Notes: generated from the letters alone by a model not told the origin. A stretch of DNA of 64,000 nt from Dirofilaria immitis (GCA_024305405.1 JAKNDB010000107.1:4138501-4202500); one strand, 5' to 3'. Shown: positions 1 to 15,465, numbered from the stretch's first letter. A program made the numbers and translations.

Positions 1-955
1 TAAACAGTAAAAAAAGATAGAAAAACTCGTATGAATCAATAATATATTAAGTAATGTTGTTTGAAAAACTTTTAGTTCATATAAGTTGGGTAAAACTAGT
101 CTATACGATATCATCATTATCCATGAAGTAGCTTAATTAGTCTTTTGTTGATAATGCTATTCTTCCTTCGGATCCAAAAGTTCGTTTACAACTTTTTTGG
201 CATTCATTGTCGTAAATTTCCCAATTAATCCATATTTGTTTTACCTTCGTTCCTATGAATATCTCATTTAACATTAACTGAAATGTATTTAGTAGTACCA
301 AAACAAGAATGTTTTATTTCTTCGACAAAATATTTGTTTCATTTAAAAAACAAAAGCGTGAAAATTTATATGTCACATATGCGCAAGAAATTAGTTCTTT
401 TCATAGAACTATTAAATTGGACAGGTAGGAAAGAATAAACTTATTCGAGCATTTGATAACTGATAAAATGACAAAAACGACGACAGGTAGCTACCTATTG
501 ATAGATTGATGATAAGATGCCTATTCATACATATATAAATATATTACCGGTTAAATAGTCTATAATATTTAAAATAACATTATGAATAATTTTACAGCTT
601 AAGCAATTAATAACACTTCATATCAGACAACAATAATTATCTGATAAATTTTTTTTCTTTAACCGTACTATTTGTAAAAGCATATTTTTGAAGTGATAAA
701 AGTTTCTCGTAGTAAAAGAGTGACAAAATATACAAAAAATTGATCCATAAAATTAAATATTATATAAATAATGAAAGAAAAGAATGAAACAGTGATAAGC
801 CTTCGCTGACATCAGTGACATGTCAAAATATTGTATTTTTCCAGAGAATTGATAAGAAGAACTGATAAATCGAGGAAATTTAATAGAAGCAATATTTGAA
901 AAGCAATGAAATGAAATTGATTAATTTAAAAATATACACATTTATAAAAATTTAT
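1..955. other. A/T-rich flank without recognised gene
   Basis: This is the 3' flank of the F-box/LRR gene that ends at 956. It is A/T-rich with no open frame of convincing composition and no recognisable RNA gene. A minus-strand AATAAA (about 949-954) overlaps the end of the F-box gene and could be its polyadenylation signal. Confidence 0.6.
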
Positions 956-3900
956 TTATAAATAAACGCTAGAAGTGCTTTCATTATTTTGTAGAAATTC
1001 CGACTCATAAAAATCAATGTCAACGTCAGGTGGCATTACAATACCTAATATTCGACCCTGATCATTACCGTCGAAATCCTGAAAAAAGTATCAATAATTT
1101 GTCGAATTAATTAAAAAATTTAGCTGAATTTGAAATTGTCGATTTTTACTAATTTTATAAACGTATTTTTTTCAAAAACTGTAAAAATTCAGCATATTTT
1201 TAAGAATTAAATTTGTAATTTGATAATTCCTTTAACTAATTTACAAAATAATGGAATAATGAATATACTTAGGAATTTATTCTTTTCCAATATGCTGTAA
1301 ATTTATAAAGCGCTATTTAATAATAATTACTCTTATTTGCTGTTTCTATTCGTTTCACAGGAATATTTAATACAATTGAATCATATATGGATAAGGAATA
1401 CAAATATTTCTATTCGTATTAAGTTTAAATTTTCAAGTAAAAATATCAAATATTTTTCTCAACTATTTCCTGATTATTTTTTAAATAAAAAATAAACTAT
1501 TTCATTAAAAAAATAGCAAAATACAATGAAGTAAGTATAGTAACTTATTGTGCATATTCTATGCAAATTTATATCACAACAATCGATATTTCAAAGAAAA
1601 TAAAAAGAATTAATTAACCTGTAGATATAATGTCTTCTTCGATTCCATTTCCCACATTACAATCTTTTCACCAATTTTATTAGCAGCAAATTTCTTTGGA
1701 ATAACACGAATTTCAAAATCTTTGATTAAATCCCAATATTTTTTAACTAATATATCATAAAATGATACCGGTCGACCAGATTTTCGTTTCCAAATAATCT
1801 GCAAGAAAATGCAAATTTTTATTTCATATCATCTGATAAAGAACGATTGCTCCGATTTTTTCGTTTTCTTTTTTCAAATAAATATAAAATCTTAACCTGA
1901 AGTGATTTTGATATCCTGCTTGGAAAACTGGAAATGAAATTTAAAATACCAGTATCTAATTTATCCTCTTCACAGTTTATAAGTGATAATTTTCGTAAAC
2001 GTGGAGCCATCTGAAAAATGATAATTAAATTATCAAGATTTTTTATTAACATACTTTTTTTCCAAAAATAATATTCGCCGTTTTGAAAAACTTAACAAAG
2101 TATCAACTAAGTTTGATTAATTAATGTCTTAAAACAACTGCAGATAAATCTAACGATAAAATTTTACTTTTCCATGAAATATCAAAAGCAATAAAACGTT
2201 TTCATAATAATGTTAATGTTTTTAAGCATTACAAAATTTTTAGAGAAATCAACTTTGACACATGAAATACTTTGGATATTTCTTAACATATCATATTAAT
2301 CCAATTCTTCAAATAAGATAACATAATTTCAGGATCAAAAATCTATTTTCTTTAATTCGAGAATGTTATTCTCAAATCAGAACAGTAATAGTGATATGAC
2401 TGTTAATCTTAAAAACCAATCCTTCAAATCATAAGATATTTTTCGCCTAAACAAAACATCAATTTGCTTAATTCCCGAATCTTGTCCTCAAACCAAAAGA
2501 TAATAAAAAGGCTAATTTTTTAAAAGTATCCTATACTAACCTCTGATAAATATTTGGTGATTTTGTATAAAATAAGGGTTTAAATCAATTATACATCGGA
2601 AGTAATCTAATCTTACATAATTCAAAGAAAAAAATATGAGAAAAACAAAAATGAATTCCTAATAATAATTTAAAATTCAAATTTCAATATTCGTTTTGTT
2701 CTCGCCAGTCAAATATTAAAATTTGAATTTTTGTTTTTCTTTGCTATACATTTAAAGCTGTTAAGAAAAATTATCATAAATAATAATTATCATTATTTCT
2801 TAGTGGAATAAATGGAGAGAATTAAGGAATATTATCATAAACAATAAAAAAAAATTACCAAGGAGAGATGTAAGAGAACTGCAGGAGTGATAGCTGATAC
2901 TTGAATAAACTTAACATCTGTTAAGCGTGGTAATGAATGTGTTAGAAGTAAATTTTTCAGAAGTATTTCATCCGTAAGAAATGATGCTTCGAACCGTCCC
3001 AATACCGTTCCAAATGATGGAGGGGTAATTTCAATGAATTCAACACTTCTTCTCGCCTCCTAAAATAAAATGAAAGTAGAAATAAATAAATCTTCTAAAA
3101 AACATTATCACGTCATCATCATTTCTTACTTCTTATAACTTCTACCGCCGGCATATCTTAGCAAACTTTTTATCATATTATGTCAATTTCACGGTTATCT
3201 ACTGTGTTATATTATTGTACAAAAACATTGTACAAGAATTGATAAAATGCATAATCTGAATTTATTTTACTTAATGATTTACTATCTTTCAATAGTACCA
3301 CTTATTTCCCTATTATTTTTAATTAGTTAATTTTTTTCCATTCTTTATCAATGTTCAATTCTCATTACATCTCTTTCCTTTTCATTTCTTTTTAAATTTA
3401 TTAAATATATGAAACTTAAAGCATTAAATAGATGAAAGCTGACAATAATCGTATAGATTGAAAAAAGTTATTAAAAAAATTTTTTTCAAAGGTTTATAAT
3501 CGATAGTGATAAACCAATGCCCAATTATAATCAAAGTTAAATTAACTTATTATAAAGGGAAAAATACGGACGAGATGAAAATAACGAAGCGGTACATAAT
3601 TATTAATCATTAGAAAGAAACAAGAAAAAAACAATAAGATATCATATCAAATTTAATACAATTCAAGCGCTTACAATTGATATCAATAATAGTTTAGTCC
3701 CCAATATGGAGATTTAAAAATATATGCTTACTCCGTTCTCGTATCCTTCTGTAATATTCCAAAATGTAGTGTTAATTTCCGATCAGCTATTAATGATGAT
3801 AAATCGTATATTCGTTCGTAATTAGTTTCCTCACTGATAACATTTAATGATATTATCCGCATCGCTGAACTAAACATTGAAAATTATAAATCAACTCTTT

Positions 3901-6900
3901 CTCAAAAATTAAAATTTTTCATTATCCAAATGAAACAAATTCATATATTATCTTATTATACTTAAATTACTTAAAAATTTAAAAAATATTAAAAATATTG
4001 TTTGTAACATAAAATCTAACGTAAGTTTAAATAAGTGAGAAATAAGAATAATAATTTAAAAGGGAAAGAATGAAACCAAGCAATAAAAATGATTTCTGAT
4101 TTTAATTTCCGATTTGCTGTTTTTTTATTTTCTGATTTGCTGTTTGTTATATTTTTAAGATTATCATAAAATTTCGGTTTTTAAATAACGGAGACAGCAA
4201 ATTTAAAATTTTCAAATAATATGAGATATGCTTAAGTAAATATGGAGGGTTGAAATTAATTTTTAAACTTAGGGTGAAGAAATTAAAAGGTAACCCGGTA
4301 AATGAAATAATCCGTCGAATGACGAAGCGAAGATCAGTATAGCATAAATCTAACTTAATCATTTGAAGTGAATTAAGTTTGATGTCAAGTTCGGTTACAC
4401 GTTCCATCGTATCGCTTGGCAATTCACGTTCATCGTTATCGTCATCCGGTGATCTAATTACAACAGTTTGCCGATGTGAATCGATTTTGCAATATCGAAA
4501 TATCTATAAATAACAGAATAATCTAATTTTTAATTTCGTTTTTCTTTATTATTTTCAGAAAAAATTTCTAAGATTTTATTTGAAAGGAAAAATTTTATTA
4601 TTCCAAAAATTATGAAAAATTTATCTGAAATCAAAAAACTGCCGTATTATATTGATTTATTTTTTTTTGCTATTTTTGGAGAAAAATTTTAAGAATAAAA
4701 TTTTATCATTTCAAAAGAATTATGAAAAATTTATTTGAAATTAAAAGAAAAGTATTATACTATAGTTTGTCAATTTTGAAAATGAGAAATGACAAGCTTA
4801 AAGAATTTTTGAAAGTTATTTAGTTACATTAAACTAATAGAATCAAAAAGAAATAAATTTATCAAATTTAATTTTTATAATATAATGGATTGAAATTCCT
4901 CGGAAATATTGACAATCATTCAATTTTTCAACAATAAAAGATATCTTTCAATATTTGAGACTATCGAAGACAAAGTATTCAATTATTTCATACAATAAAA
5001 AAGAAGGAAAAATTTTATAACTAAACTTCTAATTTTTGGTCTAATTTGATTTCCAATTGATAATTTCTTCTCCAACTAATTAAAATTTGGTCAGTAAAAT
5101 TTTTTTCAGATTTTCTCTAAAAATAATGTCAATGTAATTAATATTCTGAATATTGCAATAATAAAAGAGATAAGAGATTTTTAAGTATTTAGGAGTTAAT
5201 AGAGAATGAAGAAATACCATTTTAGAATAGAGGAAACAATAAATCAATAAAACGTAAAACTTTCGATAATATTTTCACATAAATAATTCTAAACTTAAAT
5301 TTAAATGATAAAAAATAAGTCAGCATCAACTGATTATAAGGAAACTTTCAATTATCAATCTAATAAAATTCCCTCCTATTTTTTGCCTATTTTTTTTAAA
5401 TTAAGATTTCAAGTTTTATTCAAAGAGGACCTGCAAAAGTTCAAATTGGAATGAATATCTCTCAGTTCCAAAAATGCAAAAATCAAATTAAATATATATT
5501 TTTCATCTGTCAGCAATTATTCCAAATTTTTTTGCATATCAAAATATTATTTTGCTTTATTAGAATCATTTATGTAATATGGACTTCAGTTACAAGAAGT
5601 GAGATTTTTAATCTAAATTTAACTGTTGATATGTTTTATTTCCCATTTTCCTTCTTATTTTTGAACTTAACTTAGAAGTGTTAGAAAGGAAAAAAAACAA
5701 AATTTCAAGAAATATACATTGGAATTTGAGAAATAAAATCTGGAATATAAAATTAAACTATTTTAGACTGTTATATGAACAGTCAGTATCTCTAATAAAT
5801 AAAATTAATTCATTTATCATAGATATAAAATTTTGATTACAAGTTATCTTCGTTAAGGTTATAAATTATTCACTATGATTACTTCAGACAACCCTTTCTA
5901 ACACCATAGAAATAAACTATATATATAATGTACTTATACTTAACTTTGGTTACCTTTTGCATTTTCAAAATGAATAAAACAAAAAATATATCAGTTGAGA
6001 TAAGTTGTAAAGCTTAGCCCCCTCTTAAAATTAATATTTTATAATTTTATCAAATTTATTTGATAAATAGTTCCCATAAAAGCATAATTTATTTAATCGA
6101 ATTTTACGAAAAATGAAAAATCTTTTAGCAAATAATAATAAATAATTTGAAATATATTCGAAAAAGAAGGATCAAATAAATAAATTTTATTTTTTTTAAA
6201 AAATACTCATCTGAATGCTAGATACAAATAAATTTTATTATTTAAATATGAAACTGAAGATTTAATTATTTTAATTCATGCCATTAAACTAAAATTGTTA
6301 AAGAATAAATTATGAAATTAAAATAGGATATATCATCTTTTTCTTATCAATAAATTTAATCATTAAAATATATATTTTTATTAATTTCACAACCACAATT
6401 TACGTCCCCTAAATATTATTGAATCGAAATTATCAATGTATAAATAACGAAATGATAACAAATAGAAATCATTAAGTAAAATAACTCATTTAAAAAGAGA
6501 ATAAACGATTATAGCAGAATGAAATCCTTGATAACTTTTTCTGAAATTTCAACCAGTCACTAATTAATAATTTTGTTTAACAGAAATTATATTTGGCCTG
6601 CTATATTATTAACGATAATCATACTTGGCAATATATAAATTATGATAATCATAAGCGGATTTAATATAAATTATGATAGTCACAATAACTAAAAATATAC
6701 CATGATAATCATATTTGACTGTATAAATTCGATGATCATACCTGATTGATATAAACTGTGAGAATCATCATACTTGATTGATATAAATTACGATAATCGT
6801 ACTTAATTTGATATCATAATAATTGTACTTCATTGATAATATAAATCACATTAATTATATATGACTTTGTTATAAATTATTATAACTATTAAGTATCTTT

Positions 6901-9900
6901 GTAAAATTCATCATATATTCAAATGATAAAAAAAAGCAGCCATGCCCTCAGCAAGGCATAATCGTTCTTAATCATACTATTCACTTAATATTTAAATAAA
7001 AGATTATAAGATTCATTATGCTATCAGAGATATTTTATAACATTTATTATTGCAAAAAAAAGCAAAAGAATTTAGGAGTTAATTTTAATTAAAATTAAAC
7101 AATTCAACATATTCTTAATTTCTCGCTTAGTTTTCGAAAAAAATCAAAAAAAAAGTATCACAACAATTATTTGATAAAAACTTCTCAATCTACAACTTCC
7201 TATTTCAGAATATAAAAATCTATTTTTTCATACAAACAGTTTAGACAACTTTAAATTAGTTAAATTTTTTGCTATCATAAAATATTTTAGTAACAAACTT
7301 TAGCTTCTTTGTCAAATATTATTATATGCTTTTTAATATATATTTTGTCATATTGGAATGAGAAATACGATCGATATAGGAATATAATCGAGATATTACT
7401 ATCGTTAATAATTAACACTAATAATACTATTAAATTCAAATGAAAGAAATAAGGTATAGATAATTAACCAATACCTCATGGATGACGAAGATAATTAAAT
7501 AGATTATCATTATGCAATCCTTAAATTTCATGTTTGCTTCGTAACATGTAATAGAATAAAAGAAGTGAGAAAATAGAACAAAAAAGTTTCCATACATAAA
7601 ACATATAATGTGATATCGATTACATAATTATTTCCGGAGATAATGATGATAATAATAAAAGAATAAAACTTGTAGATGTTAGTTATATTTGAATTTTGTA
7701 ATAAATCATTCCCTTTTATTTTTATTTATCGATTATTTTGAAAGAAAAATATCAAAATGTCAAATAATTCTATGTTTAACTTTAAATGTATGCTTCACTA
7801 ATTAGTAGTATTAAGTAATGATAAATGAAAAAATACGCTTTCATTAATTCTCTTCTACTAAGCCGATATCCTATCCATTCAGAGATATGAAAAACTTCAT
7901 ATTAATTAGCTTTTAATGAGAAAACTTACTGCTTTATATAAACATGTATGCTATAATTTTGTAATCAAAAGCATCATAAAAGATTCTAGTAATCACATCT
8001 GTTATTCATATGGAAATATTATTGAACAAAGTTAAGTAAGATGCGAAAAAAAAGATAATTTTATAAAAATTATAGCGTTAATCAATCTGCAAGAAAGTTA
8101 TTAATTAGATTCCATTTTAATTCTTTTCCATATTAAAAAAAAAAAACTTACAAGATACTGTAACTTAGGTAAATTATCTGAACTGATCACTTGAAGAAAT
8201 GAATCAAATTCACGTGTATCCAAAAATTCCGCATGTCCTAACATTAAATATTCCAAATTCACCAAATACCTTAGTTTTGGCATTATACGCAAAAATTTTC
8301 CACTCCTATTGAGCCATTCCAATGTTGTGAGACTTTCCGGTAGAAAAACTTCAGGTTCTGCAGAAGAAGAAAATAAAAAGCCTAGCAGAAAAAGCATAAA
8401 TGAATATTCTGAATTGGCTAATTTTACATTCTGACAAGTATAAAGTCTCAATCAGACATATTTAAACGGAAAACTCATTTTGCTAATAAATTACCTTATG
8501 TATCTATTCTGTAATATAATGCAAAAATCACTGTAAGCAAAATTATTACTTTATAAAATTGATTTAATAACCAAAAATCTATTCTGTGATACTGACGCCT
8601 TTACCTGAAGAATATTGATAGATATTCTAATTATTTCTTTGTAATGAAATAATGACGAATAAATAAGTAAATAGAAATGATAAAGTCTTGCTGATTTTTT
8701 CTATCCATTCATTCATTGCTACTGAATGATAAAAGTTTAAAACTTACTGATATTAAATCCATCTAACATGAGTGTGTCCATTTTCGTAAATTTCGGAAAC
8801 GAATACATATCCAATCCAGACCAAAAAATTCTTGACCATGTGGCCGCATTGTCATACCCGTAAGATCAGGAAATGAACTAAATGCTTGCTCTAATGCCTT
8901 TTCCTAAAATAAATATAAACATACTTTCGTTGTAATTTTAGACTGAAAAAGTCGAAAGAAAAAATGGAAACAAATTGAAAATACCAGCATGAGTTTTTCT
9001 ATAATATTTTAAGCTCTAGCAGTAATACATTCAAATGCTATTAAATAAATCAATAATTCGTAAAAGCTGGTTTTCTAAATAATAGAATATTCAAGACTTA
9101 CAGTATTATATGGATAAAGATCCAAACATCTCATACGAATTTTAGCTTGTTTTAATTTCCTGCAAAATAAATATTATTAAGTTTAAATGGTCATTATATT
9201 TTAAAATTTAGACAGTTAATACCATCATTACACTTGTATTGACCAATATTCGAATTTTTCGAATCGTATCTTTCAAAGTAGAACAGAAAATGAGGAATAA
9301 TAAATAAAGAGAAATTAAAAAGAATATTAATAAGAGGAAAAATAAAAAAATACGAGACAAAAAGAATGATAGCGATTTTAAAATTTCTATAATTGATGTT
9401 TTTTTTCTATAATTGATGATTTTACAATTTCTATAACTATGATAAAAACTTTGTAATCATCCTGACACCGCTTAATATCATATAACAATATGAGATTGTT
9501 AGGTTTAAGTTACAATTATCTACAACGAACTATTTTAAAATTCATGCATTTCAGTGACTGTCAAAACTATCAATAATTTTAATGATTTATAAAAAAATTT
9601 CAAATTATAATAAGAATGAAAAATAATAATAATATTTTTACAAATAAATTTATAGTATCAATTCTACAGATTTCACAGTATCAATCGATATTGAGAAATT
9701 TTCATGTTCAACTTATTTTGCAAAAGATAAGGAAGAAAAAATAGTAAACTATATTATATTATATGAATATATGAAGTATGCAAATGCATCAACATTAATT
9801 GAATTAAGGTTGCATGATAAAAATAAAAATTTACTCAATACTTTGCCAGCAAAAGCAGCATCAGCAAACCATATCTTAACACTGCTTATAATTCGACAGT

Positions 9901-11922
9901 GCTTCAAAGCAACCAACAAATAACTATCTTTATCAATATGATAGCATTTCAATCTGCAAAACATCCATCGCTCATAACTAGATGCAGGATATGAAAAATA
10001 TAATATTTTTTCTAAAAGTTAAGATAACTTAATTTTTATTTCATAAAAATTTCCACTATCTAATTTATAATTGAAAAAATCTAATTATCTTCATATTATC
10101 AAGGAATTAAAGTTTGGCAACGATTACTTACCTAACTTTAAAAGAAATATATTGCTATTTATCAATCTAATAATTAAATTGTCATAAATGAATTCTAAAG
10201 CTTGCGAAAGAAAAATAATAGGTGAAAATTCAAGATCTTTCAAGATTAAAAAGCTAATTTAAGGCAAAAACCGATCAAACTTTGAACTTATTTATTGTCA
10301 ACAAATGGCACGTATCATTTTCTCATTGTTAGTTGCATCATTAAATAGGACAAAAATGTTGAAATAAAAAACACTATCAGTAAGGTAAAATAATAAATCT
10401 GCTAGAAATAATTACCCAATATTTTTGTTACTACTAATCTTCTCTCTATATATTTGATTTTGAAAAATATTGAGTACTGTTACATCTTCCATTGGAAACC
10501 TGCAGGTCAATAAATAGTGCCATCGTTTGCATACCTGAAATTGAAATCAAGTACACTTTAAATCCACTATACAATTAAAATTAAATTAAACCATTCGAAA
10601 ATGTTTGCACTCTTGCAACAATCAAGCAATTTAAAACTCTTGAAACCAAGCCAAAGTACTCTATATTTTATTTTTTCATTTTTGCTATTACTAATCTTTT
10701 CTCTGCATATTTGATATATGGGATTTGAAATAAGATAATTCTATCAAGAAATTATGGTAACAGTCATAATCAATTCATTTCCACTGATTGCTAATTTTAG
10801 ATTTTCACTAAGCAATATGATTTTTGTCCGAAATTCCATGTTCTTAGACAAATAACAGGTATGATAAACTGATGAAAATGGAGTGATATTAATTACTCAA
10901 AATACCAATTAGCCAAACTTGAAAATTAAAACATCTTTTCTTTAATTAAATAAATACTTTTCTTAAAACTTAAAATGATAAATGCTCTTGCTAGCAAGTC
11001 AAATGATCCAATTTTTTGAACTTTGAGATTTCTGATCATGTGAATACGATAAGTCTATGCAAAACAAAAACGATGCAACTAAATTGAACATACCTGAGAT
11101 GCTACACAACGATCTCGAAGATTGAAAGACTCAAAAATGCATTGCATGACTAAATCCGGCATATTATTCAATGTAATAATTTCATCAGTACTTTCAGATT
11201 GATCGTATCCTAAATATGGTAATTCATTCAATTGAAGCGAATCCCATTTCAGCTGTCTACAAATATCCTGTAAAAATGAAAATAGATTTTGTAATTTTGT
11301 TGGTAATTTTTCAATCTTTTCCAACGAAATTTCTTTAAATATTAATTTTAAATATAAGTTTTATAAAAATTAATTTATTTGCCATTATTATTTTTATTGC
11401 GTAATATAAGATCAATGAATTTGCATAAATATATGAACAATATTTTTATTAATGAATGCATAAAATGAATTATCTCTTTTTCTTCTATAATTTTATAACT
11501 TTTTATATCTTTTTAAATTTTTGTTGCATTTTTTCCTAAATTTAATTTTGCAGAATGATAACCTAGCATAAAATAAGAAACTTAACAGTCTAAAAATAAT
11601 ATTTCATATAAAATTTGTCAGTTAATAATAATCAATTAATCCATTAATTGAAAATAGTGGTATATTTTATTAACAAATCCGTCATTATGCATAACTGTTA
11701 AGTAAATTTAAATAATAATAAAGATAATAACAATAATTTAACAATGATAAATGAATTTAATAAATTTTTTCCGTTTGAAATAAAAAGCATACTTGTACAT
11801 ACCTTATCACTCGAATCATTTTTATCCATTTTTGATGAATTATCACTTCTTGTTAGTAATGATGATGAACATCCTGAAGTAGTTTCATCTTTTAAAATAT
11901 CACCATCATTTATTAAATCCAT
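956..11922 (-). CDS. F-box / leucine-rich-repeat protein
   Basis: Probable substrate receptor of an SCF ubiquitin ligase: the F-box would bind SKP1 and the repeats the substrate (family knowledge; substrate unknown). Exons read on the minus strand: 11803-11922, 11094-11267, 10416-10534, 9835-9953, 9102-9159, 8748-8903, 8152-8357, 4295-4503, 3732-3869, 2859-3059, 1897-2010, 1619-1798, 956-1078; about 640 residues. The N-terminus is acidic and Ser-rich. The F-box lies near residues 74-110 (NNMPDLVMQCIFESF, then VCKRWHYLL). The rest contains LRR-like stretches such as LVNLEYLMLGHAEFL and APRLRKLSLINCEED. The last four exons are all phase 0 and join cleanly. Frame breaks: one T is missing at the A-run 8823-8828 (plus strand), and the joins 9835/9159 and 3732/3059 are each out by one base, so these junctions are provisional. 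The 3.6 kb intron 4504-8151 is unusually long here. The orthologue is not recognised. Confidence 0.72.
4504..8151. other. Long A/T-rich intron of the F-box/LRR gene
   Basis: I see no coding exon in this 3.6 kb intron. It holds a degenerate two-copy repeat near 4560-4760 and a minisatellite-like array at about 6600-6890. Short open frames here (for example plus strand 5451-5675) are Phe/Ile-rich and look like chance A/T translations. Confidence 0.6.
6600..6890. repeat. Degenerate minisatellite, unit about 30-40 bp
   Basis: Seven or so diverged copies of a unit resembling ATAAATTATGATAATCATA followed by CTTGATTG-like sequence recur at 30-40 bp spacing. Copies differ by substitutions and small indels, so the array is old. 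It lies inside the long intron of the F-box/LRR gene. Confidence 0.6.
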
Positions 11923-11972
11923 GGTATTAGACACACGAGGATAACTCCTCGAATATCAAACTTAAATTTTAC

Positions 11973-11975
11973 CTG
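11973..11975 (-). promoter_or_regulatory. Candidate trans-splice acceptor, F-box/LRR gene
   Basis: A minus-strand ATTTCAG lies 50 nt before the chosen start codon at 11922. It may be a spliced-leader acceptor or the end of a 5' UTR intron. Confidence 0.35.
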
Positions 11976-13262
11976 AAATAATTTCTTTTTTCCGTCATTT
12001 CAAAACTGAAAATAAATTATTATCGCAAACGTAACATAAATTACTATCAATTGTTTAATTAAATATTTTATAATAAATTAAGCATAACAAAAATCAATGC
12101 AACTAATATATTCATTACTAACATATTAATTATATAATATAAAATAAAAAAATATATATATTTTACCCTTTCCTGAAAACTTCATTTTTGGATTTAAAAG
12201 AAAAGTAATTTCTATTAAAAAAGAAAATCATTTCCATTAAGTTTCCGGATTTATAGCTTGAAAAATCTTAGAAATACAAATGCTTAATTAAGTTGCTATT
12301 AGTTTTAAAATGTAAACAAATAATTCTTTTTTTTTTTTGCTTTTCTATCAATTTTTCCAGATATGTTTGTTTAAAACGTATTAATTAGATTAGAAAAGAA
12401 ATTAAATCTATTGATACATAAATAAAGGGAAGAAAATAACTAATATAGGATAAATAAACAGTGAATAATAATTGATATTAATAGCAAGTAAATAAATAAA
12501 AGGTAAAATAAATAATTTAGCAAAACATGTATAGTGAGAAATTAAAATAATTATTGAGTTAATAATAATAGCAAATAAATAACCAACAAATAAATAAGCA
12601 AATAAATTATAAAATAATGTAAGTAAACAAAATCAATTAACTGTACAACCAATGCATAGAAAGTAAGAAAATGAACAAGAAAAATTTAACAAAAATCATT
12701 ATTCATTCTTAAGAATTCAAATTTTTTTAAATTAAAATTTTGAAGAGAAAAATCAATTAATTGGATAAGCAGAGATATTGAATGTTTTCAAAAAATAAGT
12801 GAAAAAAATAAGAAATAATCAGAGTGATAAATAATAATTAAAATTAATAATAATTAAATATTAAAATAATCAATTTAATAAAACAAATGAATGAACTAAT
12901 TATAAAATAATACAAAGCAAAAACAAAATTAATGTAATTAATCATATAATTAATGTTTGTTTACATAGAAAATAAGAAAGTGGATGAGAAATGATCGATA
13001 ATTGCCTTTAAGAATTTTTGAAACTTTTTTCAAAATAAAAATTGAAAGAAAGAATCAGAAATCATTTTACTATTGCATATATAAAGTTTCCCGAAATATT
13101 GAATTTTAACGAAAGACAGAAATAGAAATGGAAGGGAAATTTTCAATTTAGATTTTTTCCTCAATCGATGGTATTATATAATGCAATATTGACAATGATA
13201 AATAGTATTAGTTCTCCATTCGCCACATAAATATATTTAATTACATTCTAATGCTATCTAAA

Positions 13263-13370
13263 ATATTATCACATTCATCGAATAATAACAATAACAGCAG
13301 TATTAATAATAACAATAACAACAACAAAAGTAACATTAATAATGGTAATTAACAATAAACAATAAACAAT
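13263..13370. repeat. AAC/AAT-type microsatellite region
   Basis: Imperfect runs of AATAACAATAACA-type trinucleotides, interrupted by AGCAGT and similar bases. Confidence 0.7.
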
Positions 13371-15394
13371 AGCCGAAATTTTAATATTCTGAGAATGATA
13401 TGAAAAATTTCATTTTTTGTTAATATCATCTATTTCATAATGATAAATGAAATTTGGAAATAATTAGCTCAAAATAAATTTCTCCTTTTGATTGATTTGA
13501 TTTTAATTATTCTTATCACAATAAATTTGCATTAAAATATCTGCAAAAATAATATTTTCAATTTCCATTTCCCAGGAAAATTAATGCATTTTTTTCAATT
13601 CGTAAAAATTTCTGATTTATGGTTTGTTTGTTTTTTTCTTTTTAAGAATCTAATATATATTCTTTTCTTTATCATAAAATTCTATGATTTCTCAGAGGAA
13701 TTATTAAGTTAAAAAGCAATAAACTACGGCAACTTTGAAATTTGCGCCTCAATTTAACATAAATAACAATAACGGATATATTTAATAATAGAATTAGATT
13801 AAATGTGTATAATTTGGAATTAAAATTATAATAAAAATTTTACCATACATCTCTGAATTGGCTATTAAAATTCCAAATATTTTCAATCCATTAAATATTA
13901 TAAGTTCCATTGCCTTTTATAAAGAAAAATCCCTAATTTAGTTACACTTCTAGCAAAAAACAAAAGGAATTGTCAAAAATGATACTGCGTATTGTATTTA
14001 TGATTTTTTATAAAACAAAAAATTAGATATGCTTATTATGTTTGCATGTATCATATCACATATATCATATCTTACCATATATCTTATTATATAATATATT
14101 ATTATATTTTGACCAAGAGAAAAAGAATATATATGTTTTAAAAAAGAACGAAAAACAGTATACTTATCGATAGCTGAATTGAAATTCAATAATTAAAATT
14201 ATCATGATAATTATTGAAGTAAAAATTAAAATAAGATCAAAAATTATTATTAATGGAAGTTATTCATTAACAATATAAACTAATCATTAGCAATTTCTTT
14301 TTTTCTTTCGCTACGCCATTAAATCCTTCATTTTTTCTTTACTTTCATCGATTTAGCTAACAGTAGTTCAATAAAGGCTTAGAACAATGATTTAATAATT
14401 TATTAATAATTATACTAATTACCGATTAAATAATTATTGCGATTATGATAAGACATTCAAACAAAATTAATAAATACGAGAAAACTCTAATTAAAATCTA
14501 AAAATTATGGTTAGTATGGCGATTGTTGAAATAAGAATAAAGAAAGATTAAAGTCTAATATTATCATGAAATTAAAAAGTGAGAAACTAAATGTTATACA
14601 AAAATTCGAATAATTCTAATCAAGAAATAATTTGATGGCGAATTGTACATCATAAATATCTTTGCAATTTTTAACAGACATTCTGATAATATATTTTTAT
14701 GATGGTAAAATATAAGACACAGATATTAAAACTGAATAATTAAGTATTTATAACAAAATGGATAGCTTGTTAATAAAAAATGATTAGCTAATGGATCGTT
14801 TTAGATGAAACAAAAACTACTTCGTCTAAAATTATTGCAAAAATAATATATTTCAAAGTCAAATAATATATTAATCAATAATCAATAATGGATAATCTTT
14901 GATTAATTAAAACATAAAGGGAAAAATATAAATCAGTAAGCTGAATGAGAGAAAAATTAAACCATTCCTAATTATAGCATAAGTTTCAAATGTATTATTT
15001 CATTTCATTCCAGTATATTATTAAATATTTTGATGAAAAGGAAAAACAAAGAATATATGCTAAGATTAAATCGAAATTGTCCTTGTTTTAAGTAGAAAAT
15101 ACCACTTGAAAATATGATTGAGTCAAGGAAAGTTGTCAGTAAAATCTTTTCAGACATCTCTCGATCTTTTTAATTAATTCTTTCAATTATTTTCTCCTAA
15201 GTGTCAAAATTAGAGAAAATTTCATCCTCCCTCGCCCTCTCTTCTCTTCCCCCGCGATATCTTACATTCTTATGATATCTTCATGTATATAGATACACAT
15301 TTTAAAAAAATTAAAAAACGCTGGAAAATTTTAAACTACATCTCATCCAACCTTTCCTATTCTTGACAAATTTGTTCGAGAAATAAAAACTGCG

Positions 15395-15465
15395 GAAGCT
15401 GGGAGAAAAAGAGAAAGAGAGATAAAAAGAGAGAGAAAGAGGGAGAGAGAGGGAGAAAAGGGAAT
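15395..15465. repeat. Polypurine (GA) tract
   Basis: About 70 bases on the plus strand made almost wholly of A and G, dominated by GAGA and GGGAGA units. The two short frames read through its complement (15311-15590) are Ser/Leu/Phe low-complexity artefacts. Confidence 0.8.
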
